DNA of 64,000 nucleotides from Tetrahymena elliotti 4EA (GCA_000231825.2 JH720334.1:228652-292651), one strand, 5' to 3'. Shown: positions 1-12,243, numbered from the stretch's first letter. Made by a program: numbers and translations. The notes: generated from the letters alone by a model not told the origin.

Positions 1-833
1 TTCTTATTAGTTGTTGTCTGATTTAATTCAAATTTTTTTGAATATTTGCTTATTCAATATTTATTTTATAATTCTTTAAAAGAGAGAATGATATATAAGG
101 TGTGGGTAGTTTAAGAATAAGATAAAAAATTATGAAAGTAAAAAGATTAGTTAAATTATAATTAAAATATTGAAATGACAGACACTAATTTCCTTAAAAT
201 AATTTATTAAAATTATTTATGTTCAAACATTAATAAATTACATCTTAATATTGAATCTAAATACAAAAAAATGTTTATTTGAATATCTAAACATATTTAT
301 CAATATTTATCAGTTTATGTTATTTTTTTATAAAATTTAAAATAAATTTAAAGATAATTAAAGCAAAATATTACAGTTTGTTGATAATTTTCAAGATTTT
401 TCTATATTTAATGATAATAATTGAAATAATTATATATATGTTTAAACCACTTGGGTTTAGCTCATTTTATTGAGCATTAATCTATAGGTTTATTTGAGAA
501 ATATAAATATTATTTTATAAAAAATAAAATTTAAAAACCAAAATTGATGGTACGGACTGTATATATATTATAGTAAATAGTATATGTAACTATTGTTTTC
601 ATATAAGAGTTACCCAAAATACTTGTTGAGTGTTTGATTTTTATTCAAAATTTTATCTTCAAAATATTTTATGTGAAAATAAAAAAAACTATTTTAGTTC
701 TTAAGTGATTTAAAGTAATATAATTTGATTGTAGAATATATTTTGCCGTTAATTAATTAATATTGTCAAGTAGTAAACTGTTTTCTTTAGAATTTAATTG
801 AATTTTGAAAACAATCGAAAATTTGTTAAAATA
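1..833. other. AT-rich stretch, no gene seen
   Basis: Very AT-rich sequence with short A and T runs. I found no open frame with protein-like composition and no RNA-gene signature. The last few hundred bases are probably the promoter and 5' leader of the LRR gene that starts at 834, but no specific element can be named. Confidence 0.5.
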
Positions 834-2696
834 ATGAACTACATTTGTTAGGTTGAAAAAAATAAAATAATTTAAGAATTATCTGATATTTTTACAGAGT
901 TATCAAAATATTAGCTACTCAAACAAATTAGTAATTCTTTAGGCTTTTTTATTTAGTAAGTTTTCATTTTAGTTATATTTTATGATAATAAACCAATTAT
1001 TAATTTAGACAAAACCAGATAAATGAAGTAAAGATATAGAAGATAAAGAGACTTAGTCAATTAGATCCATTGATTGATTAAATAAATATAAAATTATTTC
1101 AAAATTCTCAAAATTTAGTAGATAAAAATAACCTAAATAAGTTAATTATGCTCTTTGATGCATTGTATTATATCATTTCTTAATCTTAAAAATTGAAAAA
1201 AGTTGATCTTACCTTTAAGTAATTATACTGCAATATCTATTATTTTAGAATGGATTTTTAATAAATAATTAGTCTCTTAGATGTATGCCCTTAGTTTTTT
1301 TAGTCTTCAAATATAAAAAATAACAAGTCTATAGAATAATTTTCATTAGATTTTGTGTAATCATATTAAGAAGTAGGATTAAAAAGTGTCTAATTAACTT
1401 TCTTTTATCAAAAAGAAATTGCAAATGTAGATAGAATTTGCTTTCAAGTTTTTTTAACTCTTTTTGCAAAAATTCTGATGTAAAATAGATATCTTTGAAA
1501 TTTAGGTGAAAATAATTAAGTAGAAATAAAAGTTATTTATTATCTTTTTTGAAAAAAAAACAGAGATTGTAATTTTAGTAGTCAAATATTAGAAGAATGT
1601 TTGCAGTAATTAAAGAAGTACATACTAATTGAATAATTAAACCTACAAATGTAATTTTAAAATACAAAAATTTATCAGTATAATGAAACTTAAAATAAAA
1701 TGTTTAGAATAGAAAACACAATTGATTATTAGGTTGTCAGAAATATTAAAAATTATATTTTATCTCCCAATATCAAGAGTCTAAGCTTCAGATTTTAATC
1801 TAAGATATATGATGACTTTTAAAATAATAAATTAGTAACTCTCACACCTATTTTAGAAAAATCAAAGAATTTAACTAATCTCAAAATAGAATTTAGGTTT
1901 TTTTATTTTTAAATTCATTTTTAGCATGATTAATTTAAGCTTACTTAAATTAAAGTTAGATGAATTTAACTAATGATGTTTAATATTTCTTTAAATCATT
2001 CAAGAATATGACTCAAATATAATTCCTCCATATAAATTTTAAGTAAAATATTTTACTTGTTGTTTAATAATTTGGTTTAATATTATTTAAGCAAAAATTA
2101 GATCTAAAAAGCTGGTGCATCATAAATTTTTCATAGCCTATCTTACCTGAGAAGCTTAACATCTTTGACATTGTTTTTAAAGTAGTTTTTGGAAAATTTC
2201 TAAAAATATAAATATTCTTTATTAAAAAAGTGATAATGACATAAAAGATTCTTTAGATCATTTTAGTTATGCTATTGCACCATTAGAATAGCTTTAAGAT
2301 TTAGATGTTAGCTTACAGTATGGTTAATTTGTAAAATATCATATATAAGAACATTTATTTTTGGTTAGGAATTGTAATTTAAATTGCAAGGAACAATCTA
2401 ATTGTATCAGAAAAATGACTCAACTTAAAAAAATTTGCTTGTTTAAATTAAATATAAAGTAAATCAATTCAAAATTATCATTTTTAAAATATTTAATTGT
2501 CAATAAATAAAGAGATAATGAAATATTGACAAATGAATAAGAAAATTTGATAAGATATAATCTAAATTGTTGGTAAAATAATAAATAATCCAAAAATATT
2601 TTGTACTTTTAGTTCTAATTTAGGTATATTATTTATTCTAAACAAAAAATATTGCATTCAAAATCCTTTTTAATTTTAAAAAAATAGCGCAATTGA
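834..2696 (+). CDS. Leucine-rich repeat protein, seven exons
   Basis: Predicted LRR protein of 504 residues; such repeats usually bind other proteins, and no partner is suggested here. I assembled exons 834-955, 1009-1479, 1564-1896, 1956-2042, 2092-2181, 2231-2458 and 2513-2696. Every intron begins GT, ends AG and interrupts the frame after codon position 2, so all six junctions restore one frame that ends at TGA. LRR signatures lie in the C-terminal half, for example NLTNLKIEF, NMTQIQFLHINF and SLTSLTLFL; exon 5 is exactly 90 bp and holds one repeat (NQIQKAGA then SLTSLTLFL). The N-terminal third is helical-looking without a known domain. The ATG at 834 is the first in frame. The same 90-bp unit recurs in the minus-strand LRR gene at 35.5-39.1 kb, so the two belong to one family. 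Exon boundaries are inferred, not confirmed by transcripts. Confidence 0.75.
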
Positions 2697-3291
2697 AACA
2701 AAATATATAAAATATTAGGAATTCTTGTTAAATAAAAACCATCACAACATGTTGCTGTATATAGCATATAGTAAATACATCAATCCCTATATTATTTTTA
2801 GTAATAAATATAGTTTAGCAGATCTATATTACTGAAATTGTTTCTTTTTAATTATGAACATTTGTTGTTTGTAGATATATACATTTTAAACTTTGAATAA
2901 AAAAACGACAAATAAATAAATAAAATATTTACTCTCTTTCAAAGTACATTAATTAAATTAAATAAATATAAATAGCTAAATAAATACTCTATTTATGTTT
3001 TTCTACAATCAGATAAATAGTTTAGCTATTAATGTAATATGGTTACATTCCCTTTCTTTTTATTTACTTTTTATTAATTATTTAAAAAAAATATATTTTT
3101 TTATTGTTTTTTAAAAACTTGATAATTAAAAGAAACTAAATAACAATTCTTTATGTCTATTTTTTTGCTAATAACCCCTATCTCTATATTTTCTGAATAG
3201 TTGAATTGGACTCTAAATTTTTTGTTATATGAAGATTTAGGAAAATGATTTTAAATGTAATAATTTTCTTTTTAAAATGAAATATTTGTTT
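2697..3291. other. AT-rich intergenic, no gene seen
   Basis: Lies between the converging 3' ends of the LRR gene and the minus-strand gene at 3292-4404. It contains A/T runs and no frame with convincing composition. It presumably holds both 3' untranslated regions and poly(A) sites. Confidence 0.5.
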
Positions 3292-4404
3292 TCAAAAAAA
3301 AAGAAAGAAGTAAAAATAATTTTATGTAAATTTATAAATACTAAGTTGAGAGGAATTTATTATAAGTTAGAATAAATAAATATTTTTATGGATAGATAGA
3401 TACTGAATTATTTACAAAATATAATTCAGGATTAACCTGATGAAGAAGACTAATTAATGCTAGATACTGAAGATCTGATTTTATTTGCAATCATTTATCT
3501 AAGTTGAGGATTTTCTAAATAATCGTGGAGAGTGGAGAATGCAGCTTTTTTAAATGATATTATGTGTTTACATATTAAATACTTTTTATAAATTGAAATA
3601 TTTACTTCTATTTACAAGATCTATTACTTCTTTATTACCTAATGCATTAGTTAAACTCATGGCTACTAAATCTTTGCATGTATCAGACCTACCAAATGAA
3701 ACAAGTAAATCTTAGAGTAAAGATCTTGTTACTGGGTTTTATAGTTGCTAAATTATAATCATTTTAAGTTTTTCAAAGATAAAATCTTCATATAAAACAT
3801 TAGTTTTAAGAACCTACTTTATAAGTGTTGGAGTACTATTTTTAACATCTTTTATATCATATATTCTAATTAAACCTTTGACTGTATTATGCCTAATAGA
3901 AGGTTTCTCACATAAATTAACTATTAATCCTTCCAAATTATTTTATATCATAGTATTTTAATAAACTTGTTTCCTAATAATCATTCCTAACCAACTAACA
4001 CTTTATTGATATACAATATTATCCTATTCTTTCATTAACTATTATAATTTTTGATACTCAATGTAGGATTTATATGAGCCGTATGATAGCAAACCTGTAA
4101 GTATTAAAAATGTCACTCTCTTAAACCATTTAAAAATTGAATTTAAAGAGTTTGTGTGTTTTTATAAATTGTAAGATGCTAAATTGAGTATAGATTTAAA
4201 TTTATTTGGTGATTGTGTAACCAAAAATAAAAAGGCTGATTATCTCTCAAAAAAGCTATATCTATTAGGATCTTCAGTAGAATTATGCTTATGATTGACT
4301 ATTCTTACAGCGTTATTTAATAAATATTTTTAATACTATGAATGTTCAAGGTACTATCTATTTAAGGTTTATAGAGCCTTTTTTACTACTTAACTAAAAC
4401 TCAT
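3292..4404 (-). CDS. Unknown protein with one membrane segment
   Basis: I do not recognise the family. The frame opens with ATG at 4404 (MSFSQVVKKALQTLN) and is well supported to about position 3625, roughly 260 residues. It holds one hydrophobic segment near residue 100 (FLILTGLLSYGSY), then a soluble helical part with motifs such as NLEGLIVNLCEKPSIR and LLQDLLVSFGRSDTCKDLV, suggestive of an armadillo-like helical repeat. The basic N-terminus before the membrane segment would suit a mitochondrial or other organelle protein; that is inference. Beyond 3625 the frame stays open to TGA at 3292-3294, but composition becomes poor, so the real 3' end may be spliced (a GTAAATAG follows the codons for VIDL). 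The same frame also has an upstream ORF from ATG at 4698, separated by a TGA at 4438-4440 that a GT-AG intron could remove. Both ends are therefore uncertain. Confidence 0.6.
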
Positions 4405-5582
4405 TATCAGATATGTTTTTATAGTAATTTAATAATTTCAATTAAATAGGTTTAATAATAATTAGATTTATTAATCATAAATAAGCTCTTCTACTTTTTT
4501 CTAAAACATTCTTCTTTAAATCTATATCATAATTAAATAAATATCTCTATTATTCTATTTCCTAATTATATTCTTTTAGATTTATGTTCTAAAATGACAC
4601 AAAATATATTAAATTATTTTTAATCTACTTATTAAAATATCACTAACTTCAACTGTCATAATTTAGACAGAGTTATAAAATGGAATGGAATGGCGCATTA
4701 ATTAAAAGCTAATACTCTACAAATTGAAGAAAAAAAGGAGTAGAGGTAAGCACCTTTGCTCTTCTAATTATTTATTGAATTAAAATTTAATTTTAATATT
4801 AAATCTAATCTTTTTATAATAAATAGATAGGGTATTTTTAAAAATAAATTGATAAATCAAAAACATGTAATTTTTTGACAACAAAATAATGTAAGAAAAT
4901 ATTAGAGAATATTTTTATTTGATTTAGTTTCTTTCTTTACACCAATTAATTCCTTTTAAGATAAAATTAAATCTAAGCAATTAAAAAATTGGTAAAATTT
5001 GTGCTATTTAATTTTATTTAAGGTTAAAGAATTGAAAAAATATTAAATTTTTTTTGAGATCTTTAACTATTTTGATAAGAAAATAACTTTATAAACTTAA
5101 TTATGAATTGCTATTGAAACTTTAAGAGATGAAAAAAATAACTGAAGATCAATCAGAATCTAAAGCTCTGCAAAAAAAAATAGATATTCAATAACCAAAG
5201 ATAGAAATATATTGAACTTAATCAATTAACTAAAAAATTAAATTAATAAACATAAAATAAAGCTAATCAAAATAATAATACTGTTAGCTATGTTTTATAT
5301 TGACATGTATCTGTATGAAGTAAATAAATTTAGAATATTAAATAAAATTTGAAAATTTAATTAATTTCAATAAAAAATTTTAAATAGTTTCTTTCAATTA
5401 GTTTACTTGAATAAATTTTTTGCTTCTTAAAATTGTCATTAATAATTCAGGTAAAATATAAGATTTTGAAATGAAATAAAAATAATCCAAAATTATTTTA
5501 ATTTAACAATCAAACAATAATAAAAATAATTAAAAATAAAATTATTATAAATATAAATGAAAAATAAATCTTCTAAATCAAC
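4405..5582. other. AT-rich region with a possible upstream exon
   Basis: Mostly AT-rich spacer. From 4698 down to 4441 on the minus strand there is an open frame in phase with the 3292-4404 gene (begins MRHSIPFYNS), which may be a first exon of that gene. The rest, 4700-5582, shows only short frames, such as a 27-codon plus-strand ORF near 5134, which I do not call. Confidence 0.4.
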
Positions 5583-6269
5583 TCATTTAATTTTATAATT
5601 TTTGGTGCAGTTTTTCTTTTTATTAATAGACTTTTCAGAAATTTTAATATCAACAATTTTAAATAGACCTGTATTTAATGCCAGTTATGTTAATTTTAAT
5701 TTAAGTGCTTAAATATTTATCTTAGTAGCAGACGAGACTGCTAAAACAGAAAACCCATTTTATAATACAAATTATTCTTGCTAGTCATTTAAATACATTT
5801 TACTACTATCAATTAAAAATTAATCAATTTCCTAAGTTTGAACTGATGAAAAATACTATAAGTCATTGATTGATTTTTAAATTATTAAAGACATAAATGA
5901 TAAATCACACTTGCTTGGAATGAGATATTTTAATGAATATTTGAACCTTTATGAATATGAATTATACTATTTTATGCTAAGTTCAAAGGAATCTGGATCA
6001 TTTACATCAAATAATAAGATATAAAAATGAAACTAAATTTTATAATCACTCTTTTCATCTAAGTATTTCAGATTAGAATTTTCATAATATATTATAGTTA
6101 CTTATTCATTCTAAACTTATACTTCTGAGCATTTCTTCAAATACCTCTCCTAGTATTCATATCCTTCATGCAAAAAGTGCTCAGAAAGTTTAGAAATTAA
6201 TTGACTCTTACCAGATTTAGAGCTTCCATCAACTAAAACATTTATAATCTTTTTTTTAATTTAAATCAT
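5583..6269 (-). CDS. Divergent Ras/Rab-like small GTPase
   Basis: Single-exon frame of 228 residues with the size and motif order of a Ras-superfamily GTPase. Residues 15-22 are the phosphate-binding loop (GSSKSGKS). FYILLFDVNDPDSFE at about 82-96 matches the strand and following loop after switch II in Rab proteins. SKCDL at 119-123 corresponds to the guanine-specificity motif NKxD, and ASSATK at 177-182 to the G5 motif (E)SAK. The second metal/switch motif DxxG is not visible where expected, and switch I is also unlike Rab, so GTP hydrolysis may be lost or altered. The C-terminus is lysine-rich (KSINKKKNCTKNYKIK) with one cysteine but no CAAX or double-Cys end. Start chosen as the first ATG after an in-frame TGA at 6318-6320. 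It is divergent to the gene at 6959. A plus-strand open frame over the same bases (5557-6030) is an antisense shadow. Confidence 0.75.
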
Positions 6270-6958
6270 CAAAACGATTTAAAATCTTCTTTATATTTAT
6301 TCTTAAAAGTCAAATTATCAGTAAATTATTCAATTCAAGCTTGATTTTATATTATACTTCTAGTAATTATCCTTAACTAAGTATTAACTTACTTATTCTC
6401 TATCAAAATAGAGGATTTATTTAAATTCTAAATATTTATTTAAATATTAGGTTTTACTTTTTTTCCAAATTGTATTTTTCTTTTGATACAAAAAATTCTA
6501 TTTAAAAACTAAAAAAAATTAAACTTTTTTTGACGAGATCAGTTTTTTTTATTGTATTATAGTAATTATCTTCATGAATTTGAGTCTAATAATTTCTTAC
6601 ATAAAGAATTATTAAAATAATCTGATGATTTATAATATAAAACAAGTTAAATTTATCTAATCTACAAGGATTCTGAAAAACTAATTTTTCTACCAGCAAC
6701 CACATCTACCACAAAACAGATATTCATCAGAATAATATATTTAAATATTAATATTTTTTTATAGAAACTTCAACACAATTTTAACATTTTTTTACAATAT
6801 TATTTTATTGACTTTAGATATCATAAAAAACTTACAAATTTTCTAGAAAAAGTAGAAAAGATACTATCTTTATAACAAACAAAATCTTTTTAAATTTAAA
6901 GTATTTATAAATTTTTTTGCTTTTCAATATTGGTATAGTTAGTAAAGTATATATAAGA
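6270..6958. other. Divergent intergenic region
   Basis: Separates two divergently transcribed genes, so it should contain both promoters and 5' leaders. The sequence is AT-rich with T-tracts; no specific element is recognisable and no gene is seen. Confidence 0.5.
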
Positions 6959-7486
6959 ATGAGTGATCCAAACAACGATAATAACGAATAAAAGAATGAA
7001 AAAATTGAATTAAAAAGTTTTAATATTTTAAATCATATTGATGCAGAGAATATTTAGAATTACATGAAGATGAAATTCTACTAATTTAAAGCTTAAAACG
7101 CTTTAATGGATAATTTTTAAATACTTTTTTTGAAGAAATATGATAAATTATTAACATAAGAAGAAAAGTAAATTAGAAAAAAATGTGATTATGTCATTTA
7201 ATCAGCTTCAACTTTGGGAAATTTTGGTTCCTTCTTCTTCATTTTATCTAATCTGAGTATAGCCTAAGAGATCAAATTCAATCCTATTCGTGATTTCAAA
7301 GTCCTTGTTGGAGGAGTTGCATTGATGTTTGCTTTAAGAGGGGCTGGGATATTATATATGTGGTCTTAGTGTGAAGATATGTACTTTAGAATCTATCCTC
7401 ATATAAATCTTGAAGAAAAAGTAGATTTTTATGCTGAAAATACAAATAACAACCTTAAAATATTTTTATATAGATATTTCTTCTGA
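6959..7486 (+). CDS. Small protein with two membrane segments
   Basis: Intronless frame of 175 residues, family not recognised. The first 75 residues are charged and Asn/Lys-rich (MSDPNNDNNEQKNEK), followed by two hydrophobic stretches: LGNFGSFFFILSNLSIA at about 87-103 and VLVGGVALMFALRGAGILYMW at about 115-135. The short link between them is basic (KFNPIRDFK). The tail is acidic and soluble. This hairpin arrangement resembles small organelle inner-membrane or ER proteins, but I cannot assign one. Gly-rich membrane segments and balanced codon use make it likely to be real. The ATG at 6959 is preceded by AT-rich leader; the stop TGA is followed directly by an AT-rich 3' region that contains an (AT)n repeat. 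Confidence 0.7.
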
Positions 7487-7545
7487 TTTATTTATTTATT
7501 TCATATTTTGTGCTTTTTGGTTTCCATTTAAACGCTAAGAGATAC

Positions 7546-7568
7546 ATATATATATATATATATATATA
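7546..7568. repeat. (AT)n microsatellite
   Basis: About eleven uninterrupted AT dinucleotides in the 3' flank between the two converging genes at 6959-7486 and 7730-8146. Simple-sequence repeat, no function implied. Confidence 0.9.
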
Positions 7569-7729
7569 GAACTTTTGCATTTAAAACTAATAAGAAAATT
7601 AAAAACTTAATAAATGACTTTGTCTAAAAATGCAATAATCAACGACTATATACAAAGCAAATAAATATCATTTATATACATTTAATATTAGTTCTTTTAT
7701 ATATTTATTTTATAGTTAAATTTATTTTG

Positions 7730-8146
7730 TCAACTTTATTCTTCATTTGTATTTGCTGCTTTTTGCTAATCTTCTCCTTTTATTTTTCTGATCTTTTCTT
7801 CAATTACTTTCCTTTCAGTTCTCATATAAGTTTACTTTATCAAAAATGCAGCATAATCCTTTAAATCGAAGCCAAAATTTAAATAGTATTGAGGCTCTTA
7901 TTCAATCTTTTTATATAGCAGATAGTGGTTTACAGTATCTTTTAAAATAGAATGATTAATTTAAAAAGTTAAACATAAATGTATCTTACTATCCATATAA
8001 TCAATTAGCATATTTGGTTCATATTTCGAAGGAATATCTAATTCAAAATCATATTCTTCAATCTACTGTTCATTTTATTAATTGTAATCTTGATAATCAA
8101 TCATTTGACCATCTGCGTCCATCTATTCTTATCCTTAATACTCCAT
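7730..8146 (-). CDS. Small acidic, Gln-rich unknown protein
   Basis: Frame of 138 residues, family not recognised. The N-terminal 45 residues are acidic and Gln-rich (MEYQGQEQMDADGQMIDYQ), the middle contains KDTVNHYLLYKKIEQEPQYY and LNFGFDLKDYAAFLIKQTY, and the C-terminus is a charged helix (RTERKVIEEKIRKIKGE). A 51-bp segment beginning GTAAGATACA and ending TTTTAAAAG lies inside the frame and is a multiple of three, so it may be an intron; removing it would join DYMD to NTVNHY and delete 17 AT-coded residues of poor composition. An in-frame TGA lies upstream of the ATG at 8146. Acidic/helical composition supports it as a real gene. It converges on the two-TM gene at 6959. Confidence 0.6.
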
Positions 8147-9256
8147 AATTTATTACTCTTGCTTAATTGTATAATACCTAATCAACTTTTATAAATTTAT
8201 GTCTAAAACTCAATAATTAATTAAGTTGTTTACATCAAAATCAAAAAGCAAATCAATTACAACTTAACAAAATTACCAAAAACATAAAAAATAATATATT
8301 TTTTATATGTTTTTTGGTTTAAAAAAGCATTTTTTCATCAAATAAAATTAAAATAAATATTTTGTTCGAGTCTTCTTTTTGAATAAAAATATAATGAAAT
8401 ATTTATAAAAACTAATCTACATAATAAATAACCCTAACTTTGAAAAATGTAATCAAATTATAATTTTTAAAATTTAAAAACACTTCTAAATTAAATTTGA
8501 AGATTAAATCATGAATTTTTTAAACAAATTATCAAAACTCAAAAAATAGAGAAAGTTTCTTTAGGAAAATTAAGATGTTGATCCTACTTTACTTAGATTT
8601 AATACAATTAGTTAATTTGAATATTTTATTTATTGTAATAGAATTTTCAGAGTTATAAAAAGTTTTACAACTCTACTAATTAATTGAAATTAAAATAAAT
8701 TAATTTCAAAGTTTATCTTGAATTATTATTTTATCTTTAGGATCAAATACAAATTTCTAAATTACTTAAAAAATTTTTTTAAGAAAAGCAATTTTTGATC
8801 AGACACAAAGTTGATTTTGAAAATTTTTAAACATATCCAAATTTTGATTTGTTGTTTAATAAATTTAATTATCTTTAATTACTTTTTAAATAAAATAAAT
8901 AATTTTGAATTAAAAAATTAAACCTAAATTTGGATAATAAGCTTGAAATAATTTCATTGCAGAGCAATAAAAAACAGGGAAATAAATTTGTGAAAATAAA
9001 TAAATAAAGAAACAATTTTTTTTATAAAAAACAAAAATATTTTATACATATCTCTAAGTCTATTCTTAGAATTAATTAAACTTATTTTTCTAAATTTATA
9101 AATTATTTTAATTAAATTAGTGTAATATAATAAAATTACAATAAATATTTACTTTTAACTGATTGTTAGTAAGTAATATTTTAGTATAAGTTAAAAGATG
9201 TAAATATTTAACTAAAATCATCTATTTATTAATTTATGGTAGTCGTATTTTCATAA
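8147..9256. other. AT-rich intergenic, no convincing gene
   Basis: Mostly A/T tracts. A 58-codon plus-strand ORF at 8511-8687 (MNFLNKLSKLKKQRKF...) is within the length expected by chance under a single-stop code and is not called. Confidence 0.45.
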
Positions 9257-11685
9257 TCAATCTCTTATTCCACATATTAGATCAATAATATCATATATGT
9301 TTAAGGTATTTTGTACAAAAATTTATTTAAATTTCTTAAAGCTTATATACTCATCAATTAAATTGATAACTCCTGCTTCTTCAAATTTCTCAATCAGATG
9401 TTCATAAACACTTTTTTAGTAATCTGGTTTTTTTTCATCTACTTATTGACATAGGAGCTTTAAAATCTTTTTAAATTCCTCTTTTTCTAACTCTTGCTAC
9501 TTGTTTTGTTTGAAAAACTTTAATAAAAATAAATTACATTACAATATGTTTTTTCTAAAATAATAAAATTACTTTTTCTAAGAATTTGATGGTCTCTGAA
9601 ATAGCAGAATCTTTGTGTATTAGGATTCTGTAAAAAGCAATAATCTACTCTAAAGTCACAAAACTAAATTCTTTATCAGGATCTAGTCCAAGAGCTAATA
9701 GTATTCTATGGGTTATCTATCTCTTATTTTAATAGAGAATATCAAAGCTTTATACAAACACTCCTAAATAAATCTATTGCTGATCTGATTTATATAATTA
9801 AAAATTAAATTTCAGTTTAAATAAAATTCTTTTTACTTTTAAAAATGTTAGCTTTTGATTCATCCACGAGTTCTAATATTTTCATTTTATTTTGCTTTGA
9901 AGGAGATTCTCCTTCAAGTATAAGTCCATTTTATCGGTGTTTTTCACTTATTCTTACAAGCTTATTATACATTTCAATAATAACAGTAAGTTTCTTAGAT
10001 TTTGATTGTTAATTCATTCTTATTGCTTAAATGGAAGCTCTTTGTTTTTACTATAATTTTAACAAAAACATAAATAAAATTTATTATTTGTGCAAAAAAT
10101 ATGTCTTCAAATAAAAAATAGATTCTGAATAAAACATATTAATGTTTGATATTGATTAAATAATAAATTACACTACGATCTCCTGCTTGATCATCATTCA
10201 TTTATATTTTATCTATTTACACTACTTTTAAATTTGGGTTGTGATTTTTAAGGATGGAGTTTTTAGGAGAGACTTGCTCGCTCATAGATTATTAATTTTT
10301 GTGTGAGTTTAAAGAGACATTAGAATCTCTCTATTTCCATCTTGAAAAGATATTTCTGTGTATTTGATTGTTTTTTTGCTCTATTTTTTACTCTAAATTA
10401 TATAAGTTAAGCATTCTGTTATATTGATCCATTTCAAATAATAACTTATTCTCATACTTTTAAGATTTTTTTAATTTTTCTTATTTATTTTCTATATTTC
10501 CGTAAGGATTGTTAAAAAATGGAGATCTGTTATTTACCACTTCTCTATTATCTTCCTCAATTGAAGATGAAACAAAGTTGTTATTTTACAATTACATACT
10601 AGCAAATTCATTTCTTTCCTTAGAATTGTGTATAGAATCACAGAGACTCTAATAGATATGTTTATCCTACTAAACTTTTTAAACACAGACGCTTTCTATG
10701 CTACTATTTTCTTATTTTGTGGGTTCTTTGACCAAATAAAGGGGTACCCTATGTCTAGAATCAGGTGAGTACATTTGATCTGTTTGAGGTGGACGTGGAT
10801 ATTTGTAATTTTTAAAGCCAACTGTTTTAAGATGGTAAAACTATTTAGGATTTTATATCAAATTTTAAACTTGAATTTTAGCTTTGCTTTTTGTTTATAG
10901 GATATTAATATCAAGAATTGGGTCATCTATTTCTGCAACTGAGTCAAATTTGTTAGTGCTTGCTGGAGCTTTAAAAAAATTGTTGCCTGTATAATTTAAT
11001 TTGAAATTCTTTTATGAGCTTTAGCTGCTCTAAACATTCCTTTTTTTAAAATTATGATTGCCTAATAAGTTAGCTTTGCTTTGCTCTTAAGATCTCTCAT
11101 TTTTAATAGTTTAGAATCCATTAGTTTATTTATTAAAATTGCTTATTGTTATAAAATTTAAGTCAGTTCCACTTTAAATTTGCTACTAATCATTTTTATT
11201 TTCTCTGTGCTACTTCAGTGATGATTTGAAAACTCTCCTAATATTATCTCCAGCTGTTTTTACAAGCTTTAAAATAAAAATAAATATACTTATTTTTATG
11301 TAATTATTCATATTATTTTTTATTTATGAGTTCTTCTAAATATTTAATTATATAACTTAAAATGCATTTAATTTTCATTTTTTGGTAGAAATAGCTTCTA
11401 TATTTACAAAATTAGGAATATTTTAATTTTAAAATTTACTCTATATCTAGGTTCTCCTCTTGACCCTCCCTCCTAAGATTAAGGAGGTATTGCAGGTGTT
11501 TTATCTAGCTGAATTCCTTTTTTAATTCTAAAATGAGTAGCTGTTGTTGAAAAATAGTTTTTATGTTCAAATTCTGAAATCTCATGAATTTTTTGTGTTA
11601 AATTTTAGAGAGCATCAAATGTATAGTTTTTATAAGAAGAAGGAGATTTAGGTGTTTATAATGATAGATGGTTTTTGTTATTCAT
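9257..11685 (-). CDS. Multi-exon protein, possible EF-hand-like tail
   Basis: About 600 residues, reconstructed over at least five exons. Exon 1 (11440-11685) begins MNNKNHLSLQTPKSPSS. The next exon starts at 11266 after an intron ending TTTTAAAG and runs through about 10170. Further exons cover roughly 10060-9870, 9780-9590 and 9520-9257, where TGA ends the frame (CGIRD). The N-terminal two thirds are Ser/Asn/Gln-rich with short predicted coils (KLKKSQKYENKLLFEMDQY). The C-terminal part is helical, with pairs such as LGLDPDKEFSFVTLEQIIAF and KQNKQQELEKEEFKKIL that resemble EF-hand helix-loop-helix spacing, so a weak Ca-binding or calmodulin-like fold is possible, but canonical DxDxDG loops are absent. 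The junction near 10070-10170 is the least certain. Function unknown; no partner is indicated by neighbours. Confidence 0.65.
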
Positions 11686-12243
11686 TTTAAAATAAATAGG
11701 TATTGCCGTGATTTCCTTTACGGTTAGTTAAAATTCTAAAAAATAATATTAAGCTTCTTCTTGCAATATTAAATAAATTTTGCAGTTTATTAAATTAAAA
11801 ATTATCTCTCGATCCTTTTTTTTTGAAAGATTTTACTGCTTTTCATATTAACTAAAATTATTAAACATTAAAAGTAATTTGATAATCAGCTAATTAAGCT
11901 AATTAGAACAGAAATTAGCAATTATCCAGCTATTTTGATCACTTTTTGTCCAATAATTAATATAATTACTAAAAACATTTCTTTAACAAACAATCAAAAT
12001 AAATAAGTGATGATGATGATGATTAACTATAGAAAAAATATAAATCATCAAAAACGAAATTCAACAATTAATTTAAAATCTTAAAAATTTGCTTGTAATT
12101 TTTTTGAAGATTTTGTTACATTTACAAAAAAGATTCTCTTCAACAAATACTCTAAAATTTAAAAAAAATTATTGAAAAAGATAACTAAAAATAATAATAA
12201 CAATTTTAGATAGTTTTTATATAAAAGCATAGTAATAATTTAT
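11686..12243. other. Spacer between two minus-strand genes
   Basis: AT-rich. Holds the 3' region of the TatA/B-like gene and the 5' leader of the gene starting at 11685. Contains a short TGA trinucleotide repeat (12008-12022). No gene seen. Confidence 0.5.
12008..12022. repeat. (TGA)5 trinucleotide repeat
   Basis: Five TGA units in a row in an intergenic region. Since TGA is the only stop here, it is incompatible with coding in one frame. Confidence 0.85.

Noticed and set aside
3388..3507. Plus-strand 39-codon acidic ORF (MDRQILNYLQNIIQ...)
   Set aside because: Too short to separate from chance, and it lies in exact register with the uncertain 3' part of the minus-strand gene.
4681..4760. 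Imperfect stem (CTCTAC ... GTAGAG) in a slightly GC-richer patch, considered as a small RNA gene
   Set aside because: No conserved box, no terminator-like T run, no further pairing; a possible exon or intron border explains it as well.
5557..6030. Plus-strand frame with one internal TGA at 5839-5841, looking like a selenoprotein or a gene with a premature stop
   Set aside because: It is the antisense of the small GTPase gene on the minus strand (5583-6269), which has recognisable motifs.
8511..8687. Plus-strand 58-codon ORF
   Set aside because: Short, no motif, within the chance range.
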